Assembly (NCBI GenBank): GCA_023415655.1
Contig: JAEZKD010000255.1
Location: 1 to 5,455, forward strand
Direction: 5' to 3'
Source: Bacillota bacterium
GTDB lineage: Bacteria > Bacillota > Clostridia > Lachnospirales > Lachnospiraceae
DNA length: 5,455 nucleotides
Positions within the stretch are counted from its first letter, which is position 1. Each line of letters begins with the position of its first letter. Below are positions 1-5,397 of this stretch, piece after piece. Under the pieces are notes generated by a model that saw only the letters and a program-made list of their open reading frames with translations, did no database searches and was not told the DNA's origin. Both the position numbers and the translations under genes were made by a program.

Positions 1-238
1 GTGTATTATTCCACAAGAGATGATTATCAATAACGTAAGTTCCATTAACCTCATTCAAAGAAATATCTTAAAATGTTCTTGCTAACATATAGAGATGATT
101 AGTTACTGTGGTATATTTGGTAATAAAGTCGTCTTTCTTGTTCGATAAGATATATTCTTTTATTAATTCTCTAATCTGCTCATCTTTGACTGATGCAAGT
201 GAAGGAGCTGTAGAGAAATATTGATTAAGTTCTTTCAA
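1..238 (-). pseudogene. Second tandem tyrosine recombinase, N-terminal part, interrupted by a stop codon; runs off the left edge
   Basis: On the minus strand, TTG at 236-238 opens a frame beginning (M)KELNQYFSTAPSLASVKDEQ. It runs 56 codons to a TAA at 68-70. The same frame then stays open to the window edge, reading DISLNEVNGTYVIDNHLLW. The segment around the stop (TVTNHLYMLARTF-stop-DISLNEV) resembles the helical core-binding, SAM-like N-terminal domain of tyrosine recombinases, which usually reads like 'Y...L..F...I.L.eI'. The TAA therefore looks like a single nonsense mutation inside one gene. The start is supported by GGGAG at 247-251, 8 bases upstream. The start lies 2 bases after the stop of the preceding recombinase fragment, so the pair was probably translationally coupled, as in Tn554-like tnpA-tnpB or recombinase-in-trio operons. 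The catalytic domain would lie beyond the left edge and is not visible. The family call rests on context and weak N-terminal resemblance. Confidence 0.55.
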
Positions 239-240
239 TG

Positions 241-711
241 TTAGTTCTCCCGTTTTAGTTCTGGAACAATGTCGTATAAGCTATTTGTGTAATCAGCTTT
301 AAGTTTTATTTGATCACTAATAGTTGGCCTATAGTAGCAAAGCACAGAGGATAAGCCCCTATGTCTTAATAATCTTGCTAATTGCACTTCTTTGACACCG
401 AGATGCTGGACATTAAACATTGCATATCCATGTCTGAATCTATGATTAAGATTGCTCTCCCTTTTTGCTTTATCAACTGGGATTCCAACTTCTGAAAAAA
501 TTTTTCTCAGTGTATTGTTCCAGGTAGATACGCTTAAAGGAGTACCAATAGAATTAATAAAAACGTAATAATTATCCTCCTCATATTTATCTGCTTCACG
601 TGTTCGATCAGCAATTGTATTCTTAAAATAACGGTTTGCTTTATTTGGATTATTTCTAGCTTCAATATGAACTGTTTCAACGGTTTTACACCTCTGCAGG
701 TTATGGAACAA
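241..711 (-). pseudogene. Tyrosine recombinase/integrase, 5'-truncated (catalytic C-terminal fragment)
   Basis: This fragment of at most 156 residues keeps the C-terminal catalytic signature of tyrosine recombinases, which cut and rejoin DNA through a phosphotyrosine intermediate. Numbered from the TTG at 709-711, I see HRFR (H90, R93), the late histidine in LLRHRG (H117) and the nucleophile Y126. H117 to Y126 is the usual nine-residue spacing. The upstream text VHIEARNNPNKAN resembles the strand region just before the catalytic lysine. Intact enzymes are usually 300-400 residues. The core-binding domain and first catalytic arginine are missing, so it should be inactive alone. Residues 1-14 probably come from antisense reading of the neighbouring TnsB fragment, so the true recombinase part starts near 665-672. 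No good ribosome binding site precedes the TTG. It reads leftward into a second recombinase-like gene. Family call firm; subfamily (Tn554 or recombinase-in-trio like) inferred. Confidence 0.82.
247..251 (-). promoter_or_regulatory. Ribosome binding site of the second recombinase gene
   Basis: GGGAG on the minus strand lies 8 bases upstream of the TTG at 236-238, inside the last codons of the preceding recombinase fragment. This decides the start of the downstream gene and suggests translational coupling between the two. Confidence 0.5.
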
Positions 712-1317
712 AGAATGGCTAAGGGGATATTACCAAATTATTTAGAGGAAGAGAAGAGAGAATATTTTATGCTTAATTATATAACTGTAACAAGAAAAAT
801 ATGTGGGAAACTAGGAACTGGTAGACGTCCTTATATTACCTTTGAAGGCGCTGAATATAGAAGCGAAGTACTTAGTAAAGCATTTCCGTTAGTAGGTCGT
901 ACATTGACACTTAGATTTAATCCGGATGATATTAGAACGTGTAAAGCTTTTTTTGAAGATGGAACCGAGTTTTGTGATCTTTGTGTTATCGGACAATGGA
1001 GAAATCAACCCCACTCACTAGATCAGCGACGAGCTGCTAATAGACTTTTAAATGAAAAGAAATTAAAGGATAATAATTTTATTGATCCAATGCAATCCTA
1101 TGATAAATATTTAATAGAGGAATCTAAGAAATCAAAGAGAGCAAGAAATAAATTAGCTGGAAGACAGATAACACAAAAATTAGATAATGACAATATCCCT
1201 TCTACACAAAATGATTTATTCGAGACAAAAAGTCAAAATCAAATAAAAGAAACTACTTTTTCACAAGATGAATTAGAGGAACGGTTTAAATATAATAATA
1301 AAAATTCTTATAATTAA
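667..1317 (+). pseudogene. TnsB/TniA-type DDE transposase, 5'-truncated (C-terminal fragment)
   Basis: In Tn7-like elements TnsB binds the transposon ends and catalyses strand transfer with an RNase H-fold DDE domain. This 216-residue piece lacks that domain and keeps only what follows it. FNGFTPLQ (residues 4-11) matches the N-x-x-TP stretch at the edge of the catalytic domain. Residues about 53-111 match the Mu-transposase-type beta-barrel, with a pattern like 'I.f.G..Y.s..L...vGr.l.lrfnPDDi...~~F~dG'. After that comes a lysine- and asparagine-rich tail of about 105 residues, the region that contacts TnsC in this family. Full-length TnsB proteins are commonly 550-700 residues, so well over half is missing. 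The frame is open upstream to a stop at 535-537, but that stretch is antisense to the recombinase. ATG 667 has no convincing ribosome binding site. The tnsC-like gene begins 4 bases after its stop. It cannot catalyse transposition. Confidence 0.85.
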
Positions 1318-1318
1318 A

Positions 1319-1325
1319 GAGGTGA
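1319..1325 (+). promoter_or_regulatory. Ribosome binding site of the tnsC-like gene, start codon ambiguous
   Basis: GAGGTGA is a strong Shine-Dalgarno match, but the GTG at 1322-1324 lies inside it and so is an odd start for it. The next in-frame codons that could serve are ATT at 1325 and ATA at 1331, the latter 5 bases downstream of the motif. An ancestral ATG at 1331 changed to ATA would explain the layout. Confidence 0.5.
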
Positions 1326-2287
1326 TTGAAATAGAAAGACCATTTGTACCGGCAAGAAGACATCCAGTTTATACAGGTGATTACAATATTCAAACAAGTT
1401 CTATCGATAAATTACTAGGAGAAGTTACTAACTGGATCGATAGTCGAAATCCAGGTGGCATTATATACGGGAGAGCAAGGATAGGGAAAACAAGAGCAAT
1501 TCATATTTTATCTAAGCAGTTAAAGAAGATTTACGGTAGTGATCTTCCAATCTTTAATGTATTAATATGTGAACATAAATCAAGTGAAAAATATTTATAT
1601 TTAGAGATGTTAAAAGACATTGGTCACACATTAGCAAAATCTAATCGTCATCCAACAGACTTAAAGACAAATCTAGTCAATCATTTGATTAGTGAAGGAA
1701 AATCAAGTTCTTTGGGGCAGGTTATTATCTTTATTGATGAAGCTGGATTTATGAGCATAGATGATTTTAACTATCTAATTGATATATATAACCGTCTTGA
1801 AAGGGCACATGTGCAGTTGACGGCTATATTAGTTGGTACAAGTGAACTTATTAGTTTAAAGAAAACATTAATGCAATTGAATAAGCAACAAATTGTAGAG
1901 CGATTTATGGTTAGGGAATATAATTTTAGGGGTATTCAATCAGTAAAAGACCTACAAGTTTGTCTTGCAGAATATGACTATACAGAATATCCAGAAAACT
2001 CTGGATGGAGTTTTACAAAATATTTTTATCCTGAAGCTGTCTCTGATGGAAAAAAATTAAATACATTGGCTGAAGACCTCTTTTTATGTTTTACTGAAGC
2101 AATTGGAACAAGAATTGTGGAAATCCCAATGCAATATGCCACAAGTACTGTTGAAAATTGTTTTCGTCGTTTTGGTTGTGATGGTATTAATGTGTATTTT
2201 CCTTCCAGGGAGGAATGGATGCAAGCAATTAAAGATTCTGGCTATGTTATGGCTGAAAATTTATTTGAAGGATGTAAAGCAATTTAG
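1322..2287 (+). CDS. tnsC: TnsC/TniB-like AAA+ ATPase, transposition regulator
   Basis: TnsC/TniB proteins are AAA+ ATPases that assemble on target DNA and link the TniQ/TnsD target selector to the transposase. This product of up to 321 residues has Walker A GRARIGKT (50-57), Walker B VIIFIDEA (134-141, with D139 and E140) and a sensor-1 region ILVGTSEL (169-176). The stretch VERFMVREYNFRGI resembles the arginine-containing segment of the family. The order and spacing fit the TniB/TnsC group, and the length is close to Tn5053 TniB (about 300). It looks complete and undisrupted. The neighbours confirm the role: TnsB tail 4 bases upstream, TniQ directly downstream. The start is uncertain: GTG 1322 lies inside the apparent ribosome binding site, and the intended start may be codon 1331, three residues later. 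With the TnsB catalytic domain gone, it is an orphan regulator unless a partner is supplied elsewhere. No promoter is visible. Confidence 0.88.
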   Translation: MIEIERPFVPARRHPVYTGDYNIQTSSIDKLLGEVTNWIDSRNPGGIIYGRARIGKTRAIHILSKQLKKIYGSDLPIFNVLICEHKSSEKYLYLEMLKDIGHTLAKSNRHPTDLKTNLVNHLISEGKSSSLGQVIIFIDEAGFMSIDDFNYLIDIYNRLERAHVQLTAILVGTSELISLKKTLMQLNKQQIVERFMVREYNFRGIQSVKDLQVCLAEYDYTEYPENSGWSFTKYFYPEAVSDGKKLNTLAEDLFLCFTEAIGTRIVEIPMQYATSTVENCFRRFGCDGINVYFPSREEWMQAIKDSGYVMAENLFEGCKAI

Positions 2288-2293
2288 GTGAGG
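2286..2293 (+). promoter_or_regulatory. Ribosome binding site deciding the tniQ start
   Basis: AGGTGAGG overlaps the tnsC stop codon (TAG 2285-2287) and lies 3 bases before ATG 2297. It favours that ATG over the GTG at 2288, which falls inside the motif. The overlap with the upstream stop suggests translational coupling. Confidence 0.55.
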
Positions 2294-2296
2294 TTT

Positions 2297-3667
2297 ATGT
2301 TTACATGGAATAAAGATTGGATATCTTTATATGAGAGTCCTTGGGGAATCATTAATAAGTTTTTATACACTAATGCGATTTATGGTTTTCATGCAGTTAA
2401 AAAGTTAACCACAGACAAGAAAAGAGAAATTGAGACTTATCGTAAAAATCATATTCAGTCAGGTATTGTTTCAAATTATGAAATAGGAGAAGACAGCTGG
2501 CTTACACATAAGGAATCAATAGAAGAATATGGTGAAGATATACTGATTCAACTACTAAAACCATTACTAACTATACAGAATTCAAAAACAGTATTTAATC
2601 TATTAATACGTAATAATTTATATTATTGCCCAGAATGTATCAAATATGGACAGCATTATATGTTTCATCAATTTACGTTTATAAAGAAATGTCCGATTCA
2701 TAATCTAGATTTACTTCATGGTTGCAATAACTGTAACAATGAAATACCTTATATAATAGAGTTTAAAAAAAATCTACGACATTATGGATGTAAGTATTGT
2801 GGTCATCAGTTGTTTGATAGCGATAATCTAGGAGAATCTATAGATTACTGGGTAAAACAAATATCAGTTAATTTGTCATTTGAGTATGATATACAGAATG
2901 AAGTCACACTTATTATTTCCGATCAATGCAAAAGTAATTTAAATGACCAAGAGATTAATAAGTATCTATTTTCAGTTTTTACTAAATCAAAAGATAAAGT
3001 CTCACCGAAATATATAGTCTTAAAAGGAATGTCTTGGACTGATATAAAACTCGGAAATATAATAACTCCAAATTTAAGTAAGATTAGAAAGATGGAAGAA
3101 TATGTTTATATTTTTGCAAGTCAAAAATTCTTTAGACACATAAAACAAGCAAAACATTTATGCCATAAATTATATAAAGCAGAAGAGTATATTAGAAATT
3201 GTTGCCCTTATTATAAAATTTTAAATGAAAATCAAATTAATTCATATTATAAATACTTTGATTTGGAGTCCATTTCTTTATACTTATGGAAAAGAGATAT
3301 TGAATGGTCAGGTGCTCCTATACATTCATTTTATATGAATAAATGCAATGCATATAATTATGAATTTCATCCAGACTATATTATTTTCAACTATATCAGA
3401 AAAATAAGTAAAATGTTTCCTGGCGACATAAATGATGACTATAAATTCAATATTTTAGTCCATATGACGGCAAGGCTAATGAAAGATAAGTATAATGCAA
3501 TACTAAATAACGTAAGATATTTTTACGAAAACAACGAACCATATGAATTAGCTAAGAAAATAGATAAAATGGCTATGAATGGATATTCGGTAAAAAACAG
3601 AGAATTTTTATTAACCATTAATGAATGTAAACAAGAATATAAAATATATTTCGATTCTGAGCAATAA
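2297..3667 (+). CDS. tniQ: TniQ/TnsD-family zinc-finger target-site selector
   Basis: TniQ/TnsD proteins recognise the target (a fixed att site for TnsD) and recruit TnsC. From ATG 2297 the protein has 456 residues. The N-terminus (SLYESPWGIINKFLYTNAI) fits the TniQ 'P...ES..g.i.r' opening. A double zinc-finger region follows: C111-P-E-C114, C132-P-I-H135, C143-N-N-C146 and C165-K-Y-C168. The CPxH...CxxC arrangement is the family hallmark. The remaining 280 or so residues are lysine-rich and probably helical, with no DNA-binding fold I can name. The length lies between short TniQ proteins and Tn7 TnsD (508), so it is probably a TnsD-like selector for a specific site. GTG 2288 is an alternative start adding MRF. 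It is the last gene of the operon. Its last codons and stop lie inside the left arm of a 21-bp hairpin. No disruption is visible. Confidence 0.86.
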   Translation: MFTWNKDWISLYESPWGIINKFLYTNAIYGFHAVKKLTTDKKREIETYRKNHIQSGIVSNYEIGEDSWLTHKESIEEYGEDILIQLLKPLLTIQNSKTVFNLLIRNNLYYCPECIKYGQHYMFHQFTFIKKCPIHNLDLLHGCNNCNNEIPYIIEFKKNLRHYGCKYCGHQLFDSDNLGESIDYWVKQISVNLSFEYDIQNEVTLIISDQCKSNLNDQEINKYLFSVFTKSKDKVSPKYIVLKGMSWTDIKLGNIITPNLSKIRKMEEYVYIFASQKFFRHIKQAKHLCHKLYKAEEYIRNCCPYYKILNENQINSYYKYFDLESISLYLWKRDIEWSGAPIHSFYMNKCNAYNYEFHPDYIIFNYIRKISKMFPGDINDDYKFNILVHMTARLMKDKYNAILNNVRYFYENNEPYELAKKIDKMAMNGYSVKNREFLLTINECKQEYKIYFDSEQ

Positions 3668-3709
3668 AATAGCTGCTTCCAAATGGATGCAGCTATTTTA
3701 TTGCTCAGA
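3656..3709 (+). terminator. Long perfect hairpin over the tniQ stop codon, probable bidirectional terminator
   Basis: Bases 3656-3676 are perfectly complementary to 3689-3709 (21 bp). After one T-T mismatch, TCCA/TGGA (3678-3681, 3684-3687) can pair inside. The GC-rich core is AGCTGC/GCAGCT, with an A-rich left arm and a T-rich right arm (TATTTTATT). Symmetry means either strand could form a stem followed by U-rich RNA. It would end the tnsB-tnsC-tniQ transcript. Confidence 0.75.
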
Positions 3710-3722
3710 TATTACGAGTTAT

Positions 3723-3949
3723 ACTAAGTTTTATTTCATTAAATCCATGCGCTAAATAAGATTGATTTACAAAGTTTTAGTTCAATTATACGATATATAC
3801 AAAGATTTATTTCATAAATGAGTCTATAATAATTTATAAATTTTATAAAAAAACATGTATAATTAATACATACAAACTTTCACTTCAAAATCGTACAAAC
3901 ATTCAGTTCATTGGACAATAATTACTTCAGTGGACAAATAACATGTTTA
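3723..3949 (+). repeat. Array of seven degenerate 16-bp repeats: candidate TnsB binding sites in a transposon end
   Basis: All copies lie on the same strand: 3723-3738 ACTAAGTTTTATTTCA; 3769-3784 ACAAAGTTTTAGTTCA; 3799-3814 ACAAAGATTTATTTCA; 3872-3887 ACAAACTTTCACTTCA; 3895-3910 ACAAACATTCAGTTCA; 3915-3929 ACAATAATTACTTCA (one base shorter); 3934-3949 ACAAATAACATGTTTA (weakest). Most agree with one another at 13-14 of 16 positions. Start-to-start spacing is 46, 30, 73, 23, 20 and 19, tightest at the right. Tn7-family ends carry several roughly 20-bp TnsB sites in just this manner, and Tn7 sites also contain ACAA and a later AACT/TTC-like block. Position right after the last tns gene supports the reading. 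Binding by TnsB is inferred. Confidence 0.7.
3932..3943 (-). other. Candidate transposon terminus (TGTTATTTGTCC reading inward)
   Basis: Read inward on the minus strand from 3943, the sequence starts TGTTATTTGTCC and the next site repeats ATTGTCCA. Tn7-family termini begin with TGT. If correct, the flanking host DNA starts with TGTTT at 3944-3948. The alternative is a terminus a few bases to tens of bases further right, for instance at another ACA near 3961 or 3966. Confidence 0.4.
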
Positions 3950-3974
3950 ACCTTAAAAACAATACATAAAAGTA

Positions 3975-4024
3975 GCACTACAATTATTTCGCTAAACTCA
4001 GGTTTAACGAAATAATGGTAGTGC
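3975..4024. terminator. Orphan 23-bp hairpin, possible terminator of a lost or decayed gene
   Basis: Bases 3975-3997 pair with 4002-4024 at 21 of 23 positions around a 4-base TCAG loop. The ends are GCACTAC/GTAGTGC. On the plus strand the stem is followed by AAAAAG; on the minus strand by TACTTTTATG, so a minus-strand terminator fits a little better. No intact gene ends here. It lies about 30 bases outside the proposed transposon terminus. Confidence 0.45.
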
Positions 4025-4764
4025 AAAAAGCCTAAGGTAACCCCTTTTATTACAATCTAGATCTATTGGCTGTTTTACGAGTTTATCGATTAAATTCCTT
4101 CAATCATGATTTCATTCCTTCTCTGTGTAAAATTACGATTATCTCGAATTATTACTACCGATTATTCCTTCATTAATTACATCATCAATCCAACACAAAT
4201 TCTTGGATGTTAATTCATGATCAAATTGTTTCTAATACATAGCTACGAATCAAAACTTTTTAATGCTATAAAGCTATACTTTGATTATAGTTATTTATTT
4301 TTAATCACTCATCTATACAAATACTTCATCATCGGATCTTCTTTATATATATCATTTCATTCGATTCATTGCTGCTAAAATACTTTTAAACCCATGATAA
4401 TTTGATGCAATACTAAATCATTTCTTCTAATATAACGTTCATTGATGACCATGTGCTGCTGAATAACCTACTCGCACATCATACTTTTATCTAATTACAA
4501 TTTCAATCTATAAGTAAAATTACCACCCAGCTAAAAGTAAAAAACAACTATAACCTTACTTTATATCATAAAACATGGGAATTATTCTAATAATATTATT
4601 TCCTATTTTTGTTAAATTAATAACAATATTCTAATCTTTTATATGTTGAGTCTATTTTACACTTTATCGAACATTTGTTCATTCATTGATTTTTACGTAA
4701 TCAATATTCCATTTCTCAATAAATTGATAGAAAAAATACCCTAATATATAACTATAAGGCTTCA
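4025..4764. other. Gene-free, strongly C-over-G skewed stretch; possible decayed minus-strand gene
   Basis: I find no intact gene here. Counting by hand, 4081-4500 has roughly 80 C to 35 G on the plus strand, the purine-rich-minus pattern expected of minus-strand coding DNA in low-GC Gram-positives. Minus-strand frames are broken by many stops but hold protein-like pieces: YDVRVGYSAAHGHQ near 4440-4482, ERYIRRNDLVLHQIIMG from 4440 leftward, and FDHELTSKNLCWIDDVINEG within about 4170-4225. The pieces switch frames, which suits an old frameshifted pseudogene, but I do not recognise the family. A small palindrome, TTGTTA-AATTAA-TAACAA, lies at 4609-4626, upstream of the peptidase gene. Confidence 0.35.
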
Positions 4765-4770
4765 TATAAT
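4765..4770 (+). promoter_or_regulatory. Possible -10 box for the C39 peptidase gene
   Basis: TATAAT lies 31 bases before ATG 4802. No good -35 is found 17 bases upstream. Another choice is TTGATA (4724-4729) with TATAAC (4747-4752) at a spacing of 17. In such AT-rich DNA either could be chance. Confidence 0.3.
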
Positions 4771-4789
4771 AGATTAACAAATTGTGTAC

Positions 4790-4794
4790 AAGGA
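4790..4794 (+). promoter_or_regulatory. Ribosome binding site fixing the peptidase start
   Basis: AAGGA ends 7 bases before ATG 4802. The upstream in-frame GTG at 4784 has no such motif, so ATG 4802 is preferred. Confidence 0.65.
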
Positions 4795-4801
4795 CTATCA
4801 T

Positions 4802-5344
4802 ATGGACTCTCTCTTCTTTCCAATCCCACTCTGTAGACAAGCAACCTCTTATACTTGTGGTGTGTCTGCATTGCAATCGATACTATGCTATTATGGCATT
4901 GAAACACAGGAAGATCAACTCAGTTTATCCTTACATACGAATTCTATCACTGGAACTAATTTTAGAGATATCTTAATTGTAAGTCATCGATATGGGTTTA
5001 AAGCTGACTTTTATGAAGGACGATCTATTGACTGGCTAAAGCATAATCTTGATTGTTACCATCCTGTGATTCTATTACTTCAAGCATGGAAACAGGATGG
5101 CTATGATTATGAAGATTCTTACGTCGATAGTCACTATGTTGTTGCATGTGGTTACACAAAAGAAACGTTTCTTTTCATGGATCCATCTACCCTCGGTTAT
5201 TTTACGTATCTACCAGTTCAGGAGTTGTTAAAACGCTGGCATGGTAATGATGGTTCTGGCAATTACATTCAAAGTGCCATCTTAATCCTGCCTAAGTACA
5301 AAACCTCACCATACGTTTTAAATACCTCTAAATTATTAAAGTAG
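4802..5344 (+). CDS. Stand-alone C39-type papain-like cysteine peptidase
   Basis: The protein has 180 residues from ATG 4802. The start of the C39 fold is clear: Q13 (oxyanion-hole glutamine) and the catalytic cysteine C19 in YTCGVSALQSILCYYG, which matches the family pattern 'CG.aal...l.yyG'. The catalytic histidine is H111 in DSHYVVACGY and the acid D127 in FLFMDP. Spacing between them is normal for a single C39 domain. There is no ABC-transporter or membrane part, so it is not a peptidase-containing bacteriocin exporter, and no signal peptide is seen, so it probably acts in the cytoplasm. Stand-alone C39-like proteins may process small peptides or act as amidases or acyltransferases; nothing here tells which. 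The gene looks intact, has its own ribosome binding site, and no neighbour suggests a substrate. It lies outside the proposed transposon end, so it is probably resident genome. The GTG at 4784 would add six residues. Confidence 0.8.
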   Translation: MDSLFFPIPLCRQATSYTCGVSALQSILCYYGIETQEDQLSLSLHTNSITGTNFRDILIVSHRYGFKADFYEGRSIDWLKHNLDCYHPVILLLQAWKQDGYDYEDSYVDSHYVVACGYTKETFLFMDPSTLGYFTYLPVQELLKRWHGNDGSGNYIQSAILILPKYKTSPYVLNTSKLLK

Positions 5345-5397
5345 TTGTAACTTATTCTGATGTTATTCTCATATCAGTTACGGCTACTTTAATAATT
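5331..5397 (+). terminator. Hairpin over the peptidase stop codon, probable bidirectional terminator
   Basis: Bases 5331-5352 pair with 5376-5397 along 22 positions, 20 Watson-Crick and two U-G. The core is AAAGTAG/CTACTTT with AT-rich ends. The stop TAG (5342-5344) lies inside the left arm. A smaller hairpin, CTGAT/ATCAG (5357-5361, 5373-5377), can form in the loop. The design matches the hairpin after tniQ. Confidence 0.65.

Larger units (their letters stand above)
667..3943 (+). mobile_element. One-ended remnant of a Tn7/Tn5053-like transposon
   Basis: The element consists of a truncated TnsB/TniA, a TnsC/TniB ATPase and a TniQ/TnsD protein in the usual order and orientation. It is followed by an array of repeated sites that looks like a transposon end. 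No tnsA-like endonuclease gene, second end or cargo is seen in the window. The left boundary is a truncation joined to a tyrosine recombinase fragment. The right boundary is proposed at an ACA near 3943, because the repeat sites are densest just inside it and Tn7-family elements end in 5'-TG...CA-3'. The exact terminus is an inference, and the target duplication cannot be tested because the other end is missing. Confidence 0.75.

Noticed and set aside
667..669. ATG 667 as a genuine transposase start
   Set aside because: There is no ribosome binding site, the catalytic domain is missing, and the frame is open further upstream through antisense recombinase sequence, so the ATG looks fortuitous.
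2103..2291. Small plus-strand protein of 62 residues
   Set aside because: It lies entirely inside the tnsC gene in another frame and has no family resemblance.
3723..3949. CRISPR array
   Set aside because: The repeats are short (16 bp), degenerate and irregularly spaced from 19 to 73 bases, and no cas gene is present. A transposon end explains them better.
3975..4024. tRNA or riboswitch
   Set aside because: It is a single straight stem with a 4-base loop. There are no cloverleaf arms, aptamer-like junctions or downstream gene under its control.
4679..4876. Minus-strand protein of 65 residues
   Set aside because: It overlaps the start and ribosome binding site of the peptidase gene on the opposite strand and shows no recognisable domain.
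4782..4976. Plus-strand protein of 64 residues
   Set aside because: It is an alternate-frame shadow of the peptidase gene.
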